NCBI GenBank assembly: GCA_963787425.1
Contig: CAWBCV010000001.1
Location: 1,495,379 to 1,559,378 of the forward strand
From: AP-15 sp963787425
GTDB taxonomy: Bacteria > Pseudomonadota > Alphaproteobacteria > ATCC43930 > CGMCC-115725
Length of the DNA stretch: 64,000 bases
Direction: 5' to 3'
Shown: in pieces, positions 44,071-52,726 of the stretch
Layout: every line of letters begins with the position of its first letter
How positions within the stretch are numbered: the first letter of the stretch is position 1
Notes under the pieces: model-generated
Databases searched by the model: none
Told to the model about the DNA's origin: nothing
The model's input: only the letters and a program-made list of their open reading frames with translations
Program-made: the position numbers and the translations under genes

Positions 44071-45441
44071 TTATATCCTCGCCTCTGCGTCGGACCATAC
44101 CCCCGGGATGCCGTAGGCGCGGGCGACGAGCTCGATTGGGTGCAGGGAACGTGGCGGGACCGGTTGGCCGTCCGCCAGCACCTCCATTTCCTGCACGATG
44201 TGCATCCCGGCGAGTGGACACTCGGAGGCCAAGAACGGTTTGGCATTCTTGAGCGCCTGGCGTACGACCGGCCTCCCGACCTTCAGGGCGGTTTCGAAAT
44301 TGCCTTTGAGCACGCCCCAGGAGCCGCCGTGGCCCGAGCATCGCTCGATCACGGCGACATCGGCTTGCGGCAGCAAGCGCAGCATTTCGGCGGCCTTCTG
44401 CCCCATGTTCTGCGCCCGCGCGTGGCAGGCGAGCTGAACGGTGACGCCCCCATCCAGCTGGGACAGACCCGGAGCAAGACCCTCCTTGCGGGCGATGTCG
44501 ACGATGTATTCGCTGACGTCGAAAGTCGCTTTCGCCAGCTTCGCGACCGCGGCATCGTTCGGGACAATCAACGGCCACTCGAATTTGAGCATCAGGGCGC
44601 AGGAGGGGACCAGCGCGATGATGTCATAGGCCTTGTCGACCCACGGACTGAGAGACGCGGCAACCTTTTTAGCCGATGCCGCGACAGCGGCGAGGTTACC
44701 CTGTTCGAGTTGCGGCATGCCACAGCAGCGTGGATAGACCACGGCGGTCTCCACCCCGTTGCGGGCAAGAACGGCGCGGGTGGCTTCGCCGATGCTCGGG
44801 TTGTTGTAGTTGACGAAGCAGGTCGCGTAGAGGACCGCCTTGCGGCCGTAGGCCGGCGCCGTGCCGTCGACCGGCGGCGCCGAGCGCTTCGATCGCATCA
44901 CAAAGGTCGGTCCGTGGTATTTCGGCAATGCGGCATTGCGGTCGATGCCCGCTGCGGCTTCGAGGAGCGGGCGGGTCAGAGCATTCTTGCGGTCGGTGGC
45001 CCAATTTGCGAGCGGCGCGACCATGCCGGCCAGCCGCCCGTTACGGTCGGTCTTGACCAGCTCCCGCTGCTGCAGCGGAATGCGGCCTTCGCGCTGCTCG
45101 ACCGCCCGATAGCGCAGCATGACATGCGGGAAATCGACATTGAACTCGTGCGGCGGCACGTAGGGGCACTTCGTCATGAAGCACATATCGCAAAGCGTGC
45201 AGGCGTCTGCGACTTTCTGGTAGTCGGCCGGCGCCACGGTATCGAGCTCGCCGCTGTCGGAATTGTCGATCAGATCGAACAGCCGCGGGAAGGCATCGCA
45301 CAAATTGAAGCAGCGCCGACAAGTATGGCAGATGTCGAAGATCCGATGCATCTCGGCTTCGGTCTTGCTTCGGTCCGTGAAGTCCGGATCTTCCCACGCA
45401 ATGCGATGCCGGGTGGGGGCTTCCAGACTGCCCTCTCTCAT
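44071..45441 (-). CDS. Heterodisulfide reductase/GlpC-like Fe-S oxidoreductase
   Basis: A 456-residue protein with two [4Fe-4S] motifs at the N terminus (FDICHTCRRCFNLCDAFP about residues 35-52, and DACTLCDMCFMTKCPYVPP about 79-97) and two CCG-type domains (YPRCCGMPQLEQGN and a degenerate ERCSGHGGSWGV). These resemble GlpC and HdrD/HdrB subunits that pass electrons to quinones or disulfides. It is in an operon with rubrerythrin upstream and DUF3501 downstream. It probably supplies electrons to the rubrerythrin, since that protein lacks its own rubredoxin domain; this is inference from context. Confidence 0.9.
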   Translation of the reverse strand: MREGSLEAPTRHRIAWEDPDFTDRSKTEAEMHRIFDICHTCRRCFNLCDAFPRLFDLIDNSDSGELDTVAPADYQKVADACTLCDMCFMTKCPYVPPHEFNVDFPHVMLRYRAVEQREGRIPLQQRELVKTDRNGRLAGMVAPLANWATDRKNALTRPLLEAAAGIDRNAALPKYHGPTFVMRSKRSAPPVDGTAPAYGRKAVLYATCFVNYNNPSIGEATRAVLARNGVETAVVYPRCCGMPQLEQGNLAAVAASAKKVAASLSPWVDKAYDIIALVPSCALMLKFEWPLIVPNDAAVAKLAKATFDVSEYIVDIARKEGLAPGLSQLDGGVTVQLACHARAQNMGQKAAEMLRLLPQADVAVIERCSGHGGSWGVLKGNFETALKVGRPVVRQALKNAKPFLASECPLAGMHIVQEMEVLADGQPVPPRSLHPIELVARAYGIPGVWSDAEARI

Positions 45442-45465
45442 CGTTGCTTTCTTATTTACTTCCGA

Positions 45466-45498
45466 AAGGGCGCAGAAGCTAATGGCTCCTGCGCCCTT
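45466..45498 (-). terminator. Hairpin between rubrerythrin and Fe-S protein genes
   Basis: A ten-base perfect stem AAGGGCGCAG / CTGCGCCCTT with a 13-base loop lies between the rubrerythrin stop and the start of the next gene. On the minus strand the sequence after it is TCGGAAGTAAATAAG, not a U-run, so it is more likely a partial terminator or mRNA-stabilising structure that gives more rubrerythrin than downstream product. Confidence 0.5.
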
Positions 45499-45524
45499 AC
45501 TCCAACGGGGTCAGTGCTGCCGGA

Positions 45525-45941
45525 TCAGAGGGCGTCGAGCGCCTTCTGGAAACGGCCGGCGTGAGACTTCTCCGCTTTTGCGAGCGTCTCAAACCACTCG
45601 GCAATTTCCTCGAAGCCTTCCTCGCGAGCCGTCCTGGCCATTCCCGGATACATGTCGGTGTATTCGTGGGTTTCGCCCGCAACCGCGGCCCGCAGATTAT
45701 CCGCAGTCGCTCCGATCGGCTTGCCGGTCGCCGGATCGCCGACTTCTTCGAGATATTCGAGATGGCCGTGCGCATGCCCGGTCTCGCCTTCGGCGGTCGA
45801 GCGGAAGACCGCCGACACGTCGTTATAGCCCTCGATGTCCGCCTTCTGCGCGAAATACAGATAGCGGCGGTTGGCCTGGCTCTCGCCGGCGAACGCCGCT
45901 TTGAGGTTCTCCTCGGTCTTGGAATTCTTCAGTGTCGCCAT
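45525..45941 (-). CDS. Rubrerythrin (short, without rubredoxin domain)
   Basis: A 138-residue diiron four-helix protein acting as a peroxide reductase. All four ligand helices are visible: AAFAGESQANRRYLYFA, STAEGETGHAHGHLEYL, RAAVAGETHEYTDMYPGMA and AKAEKSHAGRFQKAL. The C-terminal rubredoxin domain of classical rubrerythrins is missing, so an external electron donor is needed, likely the Fe-S protein encoded next. A GAGAGACGG lies before the ATG. It is the first gene of the operon, preceded by a promoter with a candidate Irr box (46000-46046). Confidence 0.93.
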   Translation of the reverse strand: MATLKNSKTEENLKAAFAGESQANRRYLYFAQKADIEGYNDVSAVFRSTAEGETGHAHGHLEYLEEVGDPATGKPIGATADNLRAAVAGETHEYTDMYPGMARTAREEGFEEIAEWFETLAKAEKSHAGRFQKALDAL

Positions 45942-45999
45942 CCGTCTCTCCATCGTCTTCGTGATGGGGCCGCGCAACGCGGTGCACCCCCGTGCGACG

Positions 46000-46046
46000 G
46001 ATATAGCGCGGCGGCGAACGGCTTCAATAGATTAGAATGATTTTAA
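46000..46046 (-). promoter_or_regulatory. Promoter of the rubrerythrin operon with a candidate Irr box
   Basis: On the plus strand TTAGAATGATTTTAA (46032-46046) matches the iron control element TTAGAAnnnTTCTAA at all but one position. Just downstream in the direction of transcription lie TTGAAG (46027-46022) and TATATC (46005-46000) with 16 bases between, a reasonable -35/-10 pair. The box ends four bases before the -35. The irr gene itself lies just upstream, supporting regulation of rubrerythrin by Irr. Confidence 0.6.
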
Positions 46047-46157
46047 GGAATGCTTTATGTCGCACGAATGTCAGCGGTTTTAGCCCCGCTGGCAGAGCCG
46101 GAACATCAACATCGGATTTCGATAAATTGGAGATTTGGGCGAACGCCAAGCCGCGTC

Positions 46158-46579
46158 TCAGGCACTCCCGGGACGAACGCGAATAATCACGTCCACGCGG
46201 CTGATTTCGGTACCGGCGGGAGGCATCGGCAGACTACTCACGGTCAGTTCCTCGCCAGGTATGTCCTGTAGTTTGCCGGTCACTTCGCAGAAAAAGTGGT
46301 GGTGGTCGGAGGTATTGGTGTCGAAATACGACCGGCCCGGCTCCACGACAACTTCGTGCAAAAGCCCCGAATCGGTGAACTGATGAAGCGTGTTGTAGAC
46401 AGTCGCGAGCGACACCTGAATGCCGGCCGTCAGCGCCTCGCCGTGTAATTGCTCCGCAGTGACGTGGCGTTCCCCCTCTCTAGCAGCAGCCGTGCCAACG
46501 CGACACGCTGGCGTGTTGGCCGCAGATTTGCCGCACGCAGGCGCCGCAGGGCAAGTGATGTCGCGGACGTCATTGTCAT
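46158..46579 (-). CDS. irr: Irr-type Fur family regulator, one frameshift
   Basis: About 140 residues of an iron-response regulator. The N terminus MTSATSLALRRLRAANLRPT and RQRVALARLLLERG is followed, after one G lost from a GGGGG run near 46476, by ERHVTAEQLHGEAL, VSLATVYNTLHQFTDSGLL, GRSYFDTNTSDHHHFFCE and GEELTVSSLPMPPAG. The SLATVYNTLHQF and HHHFF segments are diagnostic for Irr rather than Fur or Zur, with the HHH involved in heme binding. An N-terminal heme regulatory GCPW-type motif is not seen, as in most non-Bradyrhizobium Irr proteins. The length 3n+2 fits one lost base. It reads in the same direction as the rubrerythrin operon downstream, whose promoter carries an Irr-like box. Confidence 0.85.
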
Positions 46580-46705
46580 GCGACAAATATAGGGAGAGTC
46601 ATGGCAAAACCAAACAACTTTATTGCGTCCCGTTGCCATTGACCGCGGGTCACATCGCGAACGAGGCACGGTGCCGCACCGTCGCTGGCACCGCGGGCGG
46701 TTTCA

Positions 46706-46741
46706 ACAGCGGGCGGGGTGTGTATTCGCCCCGCCCGCTGT
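46706..46741 (-). terminator. Strong bidirectional hairpin after the NHL gene
   Basis: A perfect 13-base stem ACAGCGGGCGGGG / CCCCGCCCGCTGT with a ten-base loop lies 12 bases past the NHL gene stop. No clear U-run follows on either strand. It likely ends the NHL transcript before the irr promoter region. Confidence 0.6.
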
Positions 46742-46752
46742 CGGGCCGGTGA

Positions 46753-47856
46753 TTACAGGTTGGCCTGGAAGTCGCTGTAATCGCGAACCTTCTTGTAGAT
46801 CTGCAGCCGGTTCCGCTGGCTATCCGCAACGATGACGCTGTCGGTCGCCGGGTCGAACTCCACTGCTGTCGGGAAGCAGAAGCGGTACTGCGGCTCCAGG
46901 CTCTTCACGCGACGCCGAGCCTTCGCCATGTCGGGGTTGGCGTCGACGGTCTGCTGGCCCCACTTCGACAGGACCTGAGCATCACCGATCAGATTGCAGA
47001 TCGGCCTTCCCTCGGAGTCGAAGACACAAACCCGGTGGTTGCCCCAGTCAGAGACGTAGATGTCACCGTCGGGGTCCACGGCGACATCCGTCGGATGGTT
47101 TAGCGTGCCGGGCTTAGGATATCCGGCGGTTTCCGACTGCGCCGCCACGTACGGTCCGAACATGGTCACGGCATACGCGCCCTCGGGCTCTTCAACCTTC
47201 CCATACTGGCCGAACTTCATCAGGAACTTGCCCTCAGGGGACAGCTTCTGAACGCGGTGGTTCTTCCAATCCGCGACGTAGATATTGCCGTCCTTGTCGA
47301 GGGTAATCCCCCAGGGCTGGTTGAACTGACCATCATCGTTGCCGGGGCCGCCGCACTTGCCGACGAATTTTCCGTCCGGAGTGAAGACCTGGAGGCGGTT
47401 GTTGCCGCTGTCGACAACGATGATGTTGCCGTTCTTCTCGACAGCCAGACCGGCCGGGCGCATGAGCTCGCCGTCGCCGCTGCCGGTCTTGCCCCACTTC
47501 CGCAGGAATTTGCCGCTGCTGTCGAACACGGAGATCGTGTTCATCCAGTCATCCGACACGTAGACATGGTCGTTATTGTCGACGGCAACCCCGAAGGGCC
47601 AAGTGCATTTCCCGTCGCCCTCGCCGTACTCGCAGAAGTCGGCGATATGTTCTTCTTCACCGGGACCGCCAAGCTGCACTTTGTTGACGTGCATCCCGAA
47701 ATTATTCTCGTTGCCCCGGTTGGTGGCATAGAGAACGCCGTTCTTACCGAGACACATTGTTTGGACGTAGTTGAACCCAGGCCCGCGGGCGGCATTACGC
47801 CCGACGGCATGGCTCCAATCATAGACTCGCCCTTCGTGAACCGTTGTGAGCGGCAT
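46753..47856 (-). CDS. NHL-repeat beta-propeller protein
   Basis: A 367-residue protein of about six NHL repeats, e.g. WPFGVAVDNNDHVYVSDDW, RPAGLAVEKNGNIIVVDSG, QPWGITLDKDGNIYVADW and HPTDVAVDPDGDIYVSDWG, each followed by NRLQVF- or NHRVCVF-like strands. This makes a beta-propeller for binding proteins or ligands. No signal peptide or membrane segment is visible, so it appears cytoplasmic, unlike many NHL proteins. It follows DUF1501 and DUF1800 genes in the same direction, separated from the former by a hairpin. Function unknown. Confidence 0.9.
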   Translation of the reverse strand: MPLTTVHEGRVYDWSHAVGRNAARGPGFNYVQTMCLGKNGVLYATNRGNENNFGMHVNKVQLGGPGEEEHIADFCEYGEGDGKCTWPFGVAVDNNDHVYVSDDWMNTISVFDSSGKFLRKWGKTGSGDGELMRPAGLAVEKNGNIIVVDSGNNRLQVFTPDGKFVGKCGGPGNDDGQFNQPWGITLDKDGNIYVADWKNHRVQKLSPEGKFLMKFGQYGKVEEPEGAYAVTMFGPYVAAQSETAGYPKPGTLNHPTDVAVDPDGDIYVSDWGNHRVCVFDSEGRPICNLIGDAQVLSKWGQQTVDANPDMAKARRRVKSLEPQYRFCFPTAVEFDPATDSVIVADSQRNRLQIYKKVRDYSDFQANL

Positions 47857-47898
47857 AGCGCTCCTCCTCTCTAACCTACCCGTTTGCCTTAGCGAGTA

Positions 47899-47928
47899 CC
47901 CCTTCCCCGACCTGAGCCGAGGAAGGGG
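47899..47928 (-). terminator. Hairpin between DUF1501 and NHL genes
   Basis: An eight-base stem CCCCTTCC / GGAAGGGG with a 14-base loop lies 20 bases after the DUF1501 stop and 42 bases before the NHL start. Minus-strand sequence beyond it is TACTCGCTAAGGC with no U-run, so it may lower rather than stop downstream expression. Confidence 0.45.
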
Positions 47929-47947
47929 TGACAGGTGACGATCATTG

Positions 47948-49087
47948 TTAGTTCAGGAAGGCCGGTTGCTCGAAGGTCCCGTTGACGATCGGAGCCGGAT
48001 TGAGCTTCAGCCATTTGTCGAGGATCGTCGAGTAGACGCTGCGGAAGTCCATGTTCGGGTTCATGTCGCCCTGCACCAGATGCTCGGGCTTCAGGGAAGG
48101 CATTTCGCCGTAATGACCGCCCTTTACCTTCTCGCCGAGAACGAAGGCGACACCGCCCGCGCCGTGATCGGTGCCCGAGCCGTTGTCGCGGACGCGACGG
48201 CCGAACTCCGAGAACATCAGCAAGATCACGTTATCGGCGTGGTCGTGTTCGCGAAGGTCCTTCATGAAGGCGTCGACGCCTTCGGTCACCGCGCTCCACA
48301 AATTGCCGTGGCCCGGGTTCTGGCCGGCGTGGGTGTCGAAAGTGCTGTGATCGCAGTAGAAGATCCTGCTGCCCAGATCGGCCAGATGCGTCTGCGCGAT
48401 GCCCTTGAGCTTGCGGGCGATCGGCGTGTTCGGATACTGCACCGTCGAAGAATACTTCTGCGGCGCCACTTTCAGGATGTCCTCACCCTTCAACGAGTCG
48501 ATGCCGGTGTCGGCCATGTAGTCCATGACCGCGCCGGTGCCGATCGCCGGTTTGTACATCGCGGCAAAGCGCTCCAGAACCTGCTTGCGCTGTTGACCCT
48601 GAATGGTCGGCAGGAAGCCGTATTTTTCGAGCGGCCCGCCAACGCACGCCACCGGCACGCCCGGCACCGCCAATGACCGCGGCAAGCTTGGTCCGAAGCT
48701 GACGGTCGTGACGACGTTCTCTTTCTTCGGATCAAATTCGCGCGCGACGCGCCCGAGCCATCCCTCGGTCCCGACCTTGACCGGCTCGCAAGTGTGCCAG
48801 ATGTCCATGGCGCGGAAGTGGGACCGCGGCGATTCCTTCCAACCGACGCCGTGCAGGATGGCGAGCTTGCCTTCATCCCAGAACTGCTTGATCGGCGCCA
48901 TGTAGTGCGGGATGCCGTAATCCTTGTCGAGGTGCATGATCTGATTGTCGGGGATCCCAACCGCCTTCCGATTATCGCGGTACAGCGGATTGTTGTAGGG
49001 GATCACCGTGTTCAGATAGTCGTTCCCACCCGTGAGTTGGAGTACGACTATTACTGGGTCTTTTTGCGTGGTCTGTGTTTCAGGCAT
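47948..49087 (-). CDS. DUF1501 domain protein
   Basis: A 379-residue protein of the DUF1501 family, related to the alkaline phosphatase/sulfatase fold. It shows the opening VIVVLQLTGGNDYLNTVIPY, the central HTCEPVKVGTEGWLGRVA, YCDHSTFDTHAGQ and the C-terminal MFSEFGRRVRDNGSGTDHGA with AFVLGEKVKGGHYG. Members usually carry a Tat signal. This one starts directly MPETQTTQKDPVIV, so it should be cytoplasmic. DUF1501 and DUF1800 genes are typically adjacent, as here. The reaction is unknown. Confidence 0.92.
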   Translation of the reverse strand: MPETQTTQKDPVIVVLQLTGGNDYLNTVIPYNNPLYRDNRKAVGIPDNQIMHLDKDYGIPHYMAPIKQFWDEGKLAILHGVGWKESPRSHFRAMDIWHTCEPVKVGTEGWLGRVAREFDPKKENVVTTVSFGPSLPRSLAVPGVPVACVGGPLEKYGFLPTIQGQQRKQVLERFAAMYKPAIGTGAVMDYMADTGIDSLKGEDILKVAPQKYSSTVQYPNTPIARKLKGIAQTHLADLGSRIFYCDHSTFDTHAGQNPGHGNLWSAVTEGVDAFMKDLREHDHADNVILLMFSEFGRRVRDNGSGTDHGAGGVAFVLGEKVKGGHYGEMPSLKPEHLVQGDMNPNMDFRSVYSTILDKWLKLNPAPIVNGTFEQPAFLN

Positions 49088-49122
49088 GCGTTTTTACTCC
49101 CTCATCTGATCAGATTGTAGCG

Positions 49123-50529
49123 TTAGCCGAATTGATACTCTCTGGTGGCGACGATCAGCTGAAGCATTTCTGCGGCGTGCTGATCCGCGATTTTGGCATT
49201 CGAGTCGCTGTCCCAAGCAACCTGACCCCATTCTTTCGCCTGGGAGAGCAGCTCCTGTTTGGTGTCGGAGCCGACCTCGACCGGGCCGATCTGGTCGAGG
49301 CAACCGTCGACGAGCTGCTCGGGACTCAGCGAACCACGCGCCCTCAGCCGGCTGATGATCGCTTGGACGCCCGGCAGCGAGGTATCGCCAATTTTTTCCG
49401 CGACGAAATTGACGCGCGCCATCAAGGAGCCGCTGTTGATCCACTCTTTCCCGGTGTGCCAACCTTCGACCGAGGGCGGATTGAGCAGATCCTGGCCCAT
49501 GTAGGTGGGCTGCATCGACAGGTCGCCAATGCCCGGCTTCGGGAGCTCATGGCCGCCGACGAGCCGCAACGTGCTGACTACGACCTCGGCAGGCGACTTC
49601 ATATGCTTGAAGCGGGCGTTCTTGAAGAAGTCCGAGTTGAACAGCACGCGCAGCACGGGTTTGATGTCGAACTTGGCATCGCGGAAGGCACCCACGAGGG
49701 TGTCGATCGCCTTCTGGTCTTGCGGCGCCTCGATCGGCCAAGCGGGCACCTGGGGCTCGTCGGCGACGAAGAAATTATAGAGGTGCCGGCAGATGAATTT
49801 ACCGCAAGCCGGCTGCTGCACCACGATGTCGATGATGTCTTCGCCGTTGAAGCGGCCCTTGTGCCCGAGGAACACCTTCTCGCCGTCATCGTGATCTTCG
49901 GGGCGATACTCGAACTTCCACGGGAACCGGCCATAGGGCGCGCGTGGAATCTTTGTCTCGAAGGTCCAGCCGGTGAAGGCCCGTGAGCATTCACGGACGT
50001 CCGTCTCGGTGTAATTGCCGGCGCCGAGGCTGAACAGCTCAAGCAGTTCGCGGCCCCAGTTCTCGTTTACCGCGGTGCCGTGGTTCTGCTGATTGTCGAG
50101 CCAGAAGATCATCGTCGGGTTTTTTGCGATAGTGAGCAACAGGTCGCGGTAATTGCCCATGCCCTTCTTACGGAACAGCTCGATCTGCTCTAGCAGCTGG
50201 TCGTAATTGTCGACCTTTGAATTGCCGGTGGCAAAGACATGGTGCCAGAACAGCGCCATCTTTTCTTCAAGTGGCCGCTTGGTGTTCACTAAATAGTACA
50301 TCCAATTGACGTTGCCCATCGGCGGTTGCCCGCCGGGCAGCAATGACGCCGGCTGATACCGGAGCAGCTCATAGGCGTCGACGGGTGGCTGCGTCTCGGG
50401 GTGCAGCAGCTCCTCGACGGTCGCCTCGTATCCCTTGGCCACGCGCTGTTCGAGCTCGTCGCGGCCTGCTCCGAACCCCGCGCGTCGCATCAGGTGCGCC
50501 ATCAAAGCGATGTCATCCTGGTGTGCCAT
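49123..50529 (-). CDS. DUF1800 domain protein
   Basis: A 468-residue DUF1800 protein: LMRRAGFGAGRDELEQRVAK at the start, MALFWHHVFATGNSKV, NENWGRELLELFSLGAGNYT and DVRECSRAFTGWTF in the middle, and LLNPPSVEGWHTGKEWINSG near the end. Usually found with DUF1501, probably as an operon. No signal peptide is visible. GGAGGAGACC lies upstream of the ATG. The role is unknown. It is presumably the first gene of a DUF1800-DUF1501-NHL operon. Confidence 0.92.
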   Translation of the reverse strand: MAHQDDIALMAHLMRRAGFGAGRDELEQRVAKGYEATVEELLHPETQPPVDAYELLRYQPASLLPGGQPPMGNVNWMYYLVNTKRPLEEKMALFWHHVFATGNSKVDNYDQLLEQIELFRKKGMGNYRDLLLTIAKNPTMIFWLDNQQNHGTAVNENWGRELLELFSLGAGNYTETDVRECSRAFTGWTFETKIPRAPYGRFPWKFEYRPEDHDDGEKVFLGHKGRFNGEDIIDIVVQQPACGKFICRHLYNFFVADEPQVPAWPIEAPQDQKAIDTLVGAFRDAKFDIKPVLRVLFNSDFFKNARFKHMKSPAEVVVSTLRLVGGHELPKPGIGDLSMQPTYMGQDLLNPPSVEGWHTGKEWINSGSLMARVNFVAEKIGDTSLPGVQAIISRLRARGSLSPEQLVDGCLDQIGPVEVGSDTKQELLSQAKEWGQVAWDSDSNAKIADQHAAEMLQLIVATREYQFG

Positions 50530-50898
50530 CTTTAGGTCTCCTCCTCGTGTTGGTGAATCACCCTCGAATCAGTGGCATCGTTCGGCCGGGCAGGACGGTG
50601 GGCCCGGCGGGTTTCCGTCCCGGCGAGGGAACCACAGAGGACCTCTGCTGGTCGTCGAGCTCAAATACGCCATCCGTCCCTCGATGTCCTTGGACGGGCG
50701 GTCGCAGAAAGTGCGGCCGAGCCGATGCGATGACCAATCATTGACCGCACTGGCGGACCGAGTCAACTCCTTAGAAGCATACCAAACTAGACAGATAACT
50801 CGGCCCCCGGAAAACGCGTGCGCGGGCAGGTTCGACCGCTCATAATGGCGCGGCGGCTGTCCGTCCCTGGACGCGGCAGAAAGGGTCGGTTTGGAAAT
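50530..50898. other. Gene-free upstream region of the DUF1800 operon
   Basis: Between the DUF1800 start and the stop of the nitronate monooxygenase-like gene, both on the minus strand. It should hold the promoter of the DUF1800-DUF1501-NHL genes. I see a GC-rich partial palindrome near 50595-50625 (GGGCCCGGCGGG) and an AT-richer patch near 50770-50800, but no convincing promoter, operator or gene. Confidence 0.4.
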
Positions 50899-52296
50899 TC
50901 AGTCGCCGGTCTGCAATCGCTCGACCAGCTCCCGAACCGACGGCACATAGCCGTTTGTGTAGAACGGGTCGGAGGCGAAGCGATAGGCATTATGTCCGGC
51001 GAACATCAGCTGACACTCGACATCATCGGAGTGCCTGATCGCTTGCAGCGTCTTTTGAATGCAGTAGCTGCGCGGATCGGCTTTCCTCCCGGTCGAGCGC
51101 GCCTCGTTTTGCGCCCAGTTGGAGAACTGGCAAGCGCTGAGGCAACCCATGCAGGCGATCTGGTCGGTGCGGATCTCGAGGGCCTTTTGCGGGGTCACAA
51201 AGATCAGCGTCGCATCCGGCGTGCGCAACGCTTCGGTGAACCCCTCGGCGACCCATCTCTCGGCCGACACTTTGTCCTGTGCGGTCAGATAGACGGTGCG
51301 GCCGCGTGGGCCAACCCTGAAATCCGCAACGTGCTCACCCACCGGTTCGATCGTGTAGGCTACCTGGTGTTCCGACCGCTGTTGCAGTTCGTTCAGAAAC
51401 CGGTTGCGCACAGCCGAGGAATAAAAGCCCGTCGGACTGAAGTGATTGAGCGAGATATCCCCCTCGCCCAAGGTCAGCAACTTACGCTTCCATGCGTCGG
51501 AAATCGGGCTTTCCTGGGTCAGCAGTGGCCGCGTCCCGAATTGAAAAGCAACCGGACCGAGTTCGGGATTGCCGATCCAATCGGTCCATTCGCGCAGATA
51601 CCATACTCCGCCCGCCATAAAGATCGGCGTCTCGGCAAGCCCGAAATCGACCATCAGGCTGCGCAGCTCGGAAACGCGCGGGTAAGGGGGCTCGGGACTC
51701 TGAGGGTCCTCGCTGTTGGTGATCCCGTTATGGCCGCCAGCGAGCCAAGGGTCTTCATAAACGACCCCGCCGAGCCAGTCGCGGAATTTGTGGTAGGCCC
51801 TTTTCCACAACGCCCGGAAAGCCCGGCCCGAAGACACGATCGGGTAATAATGTACTCCATAACTCGCACAAATCTCGGCGATTCTGTAGGGCATGCCGGC
51901 ACCGCACGTGACGCCGTGGATGAGACCCTTGGCCCCTTCCAGAACGCCGTGGAGCACGCGTTCGGCGGCCGCCATTTCCCACAGCACGTTCATGTGGATG
52001 CGGCCCTCGCCGTTGGAGCGCTCATGGGCCACCCGCGCCTGTTGAATACCGCCGGCGACCGCGTATGCGACGAGTTCCTCGTGCCGTTCCACCCGCGTCC
52101 GCCCGCGATAGATTTGCGGGATCGGCTCTCCGGTTTCGGTGTAGCTGTCGGCGTTGACCCCCGAGAATGTCCCGACACCGCCGGCGGCGGCCCATGCTCC
52201 CGAGCTTTCGCCATTTGACACCGAGATGCCCTTGCCGCCCTCGACCAAGGGCAGGACTTCCCGCCCGGAAATCACCAGAGGATTGAGGGATTTCAC
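50899..52296 (-). CDS. Nitronate monooxygenase-like flavoprotein with a C-terminal cysteine cluster
   Basis: About 465 residues with an NPD/2-nitropropane dioxygenase-type TIM barrel: KSLNPLVISGREVLPLVEGG, NVLWEMAAAERVLHGVLEGA, GVTCGAGMPYRIAEICASYG and IFMAGGVWYLREWTDW around FMN. The C-terminal extension contains QIACMGCLSACQFSNWAQ (Cys-x2-Cys-x3-Cys) and further cysteines (RSYCIQKTLQ, VECQLMFAG), which may bind a metal or cluster. The start is taken as GTG (VKSLNPL), since no ATG fits. Upstream in-frame codons to 52584 are less protein-like. Family members oxidise nitronates, but this long variant is not characterised to my knowledge. Confidence 0.8.
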   Translation of the reverse strand: MKSLNPLVISGREVLPLVEGGKGISVSNGESSGAWAAAGGVGTFSGVNADSYTETGEPIPQIYRGRTRVERHEELVAYAVAGGIQQARVAHERSNGEGRIHMNVLWEMAAAERVLHGVLEGAKGLIHGVTCGAGMPYRIAEICASYGVHYYPIVSSGRAFRALWKRAYHKFRDWLGGVVYEDPWLAGGHNGITNSEDPQSPEPPYPRVSELRSLMVDFGLAETPIFMAGGVWYLREWTDWIGNPELGPVAFQFGTRPLLTQESPISDAWKRKLLTLGEGDISLNHFSPTGFYSSAVRNRFLNELQQRSEHQVAYTIEPVGEHVADFRVGPRGRTVYLTAQDKVSAERWVAEGFTEALRTPDATLIFVTPQKALEIRTDQIACMGCLSACQFSNWAQNEARSTGRKADPRSYCIQKTLQAIRHSDDVECQLMFAGHNAYRFASDPFYTNGYVPSVRELVERLQTGD

Positions 52297-52726
52297 TAAA
52301 CTGTTCCTTGACGCGGTTCGACGACAGGGTTCAAAGGGGCCGCCCCGAACCGACGACTGCCGCCGCCCGCGGTGGCCGCAGGGATGGTATGGGATGTTTC
52401 CGAAGTCGCAACCGAATCCGAACCAGGCGCACGGATGAAGCGTGCCCCGCCACTCCCTGACGTCGCAGCTATAAGGCAAAGCATCAATCTGGTGTCCCCC
52501 GACTGTTGAACCGGGCGAGATGGGTGCTGGTGGACAACCTTGAACCCGCGCGCCGAACCACATAATGGGATACTTGTGTTTCAATACCAGCCGTGGCTTC
52601 GGGGCGCGATCAGGGCGAAGCGAAGAAGATTGGCGGGCGTTTTTCCATTACAGATACGTATACCCGCCCGTATGGCCACTCCGGTGGTATAACACCACGC
52701 TCCATCAACCCGACAGAACGAACCAC
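52297..52726. other. Divergent intergenic region, no gene recognised
   Basis: Between the start of the nitronate monooxygenase-like gene and the start of the SMR gene, which diverge. Composition shifts here from GC-rich core to more AT-rich sequence, especially from 52560 on. It presumably contains both promoters. No palindrome, RNA gene or coding region was convincing. Confidence 0.45.

Noticed and set aside
45466..45498. Riboswitch between rubrerythrin and the Fe-S protein gene
   Set aside because: Only a simple hairpin is seen; no conserved aptamer core.
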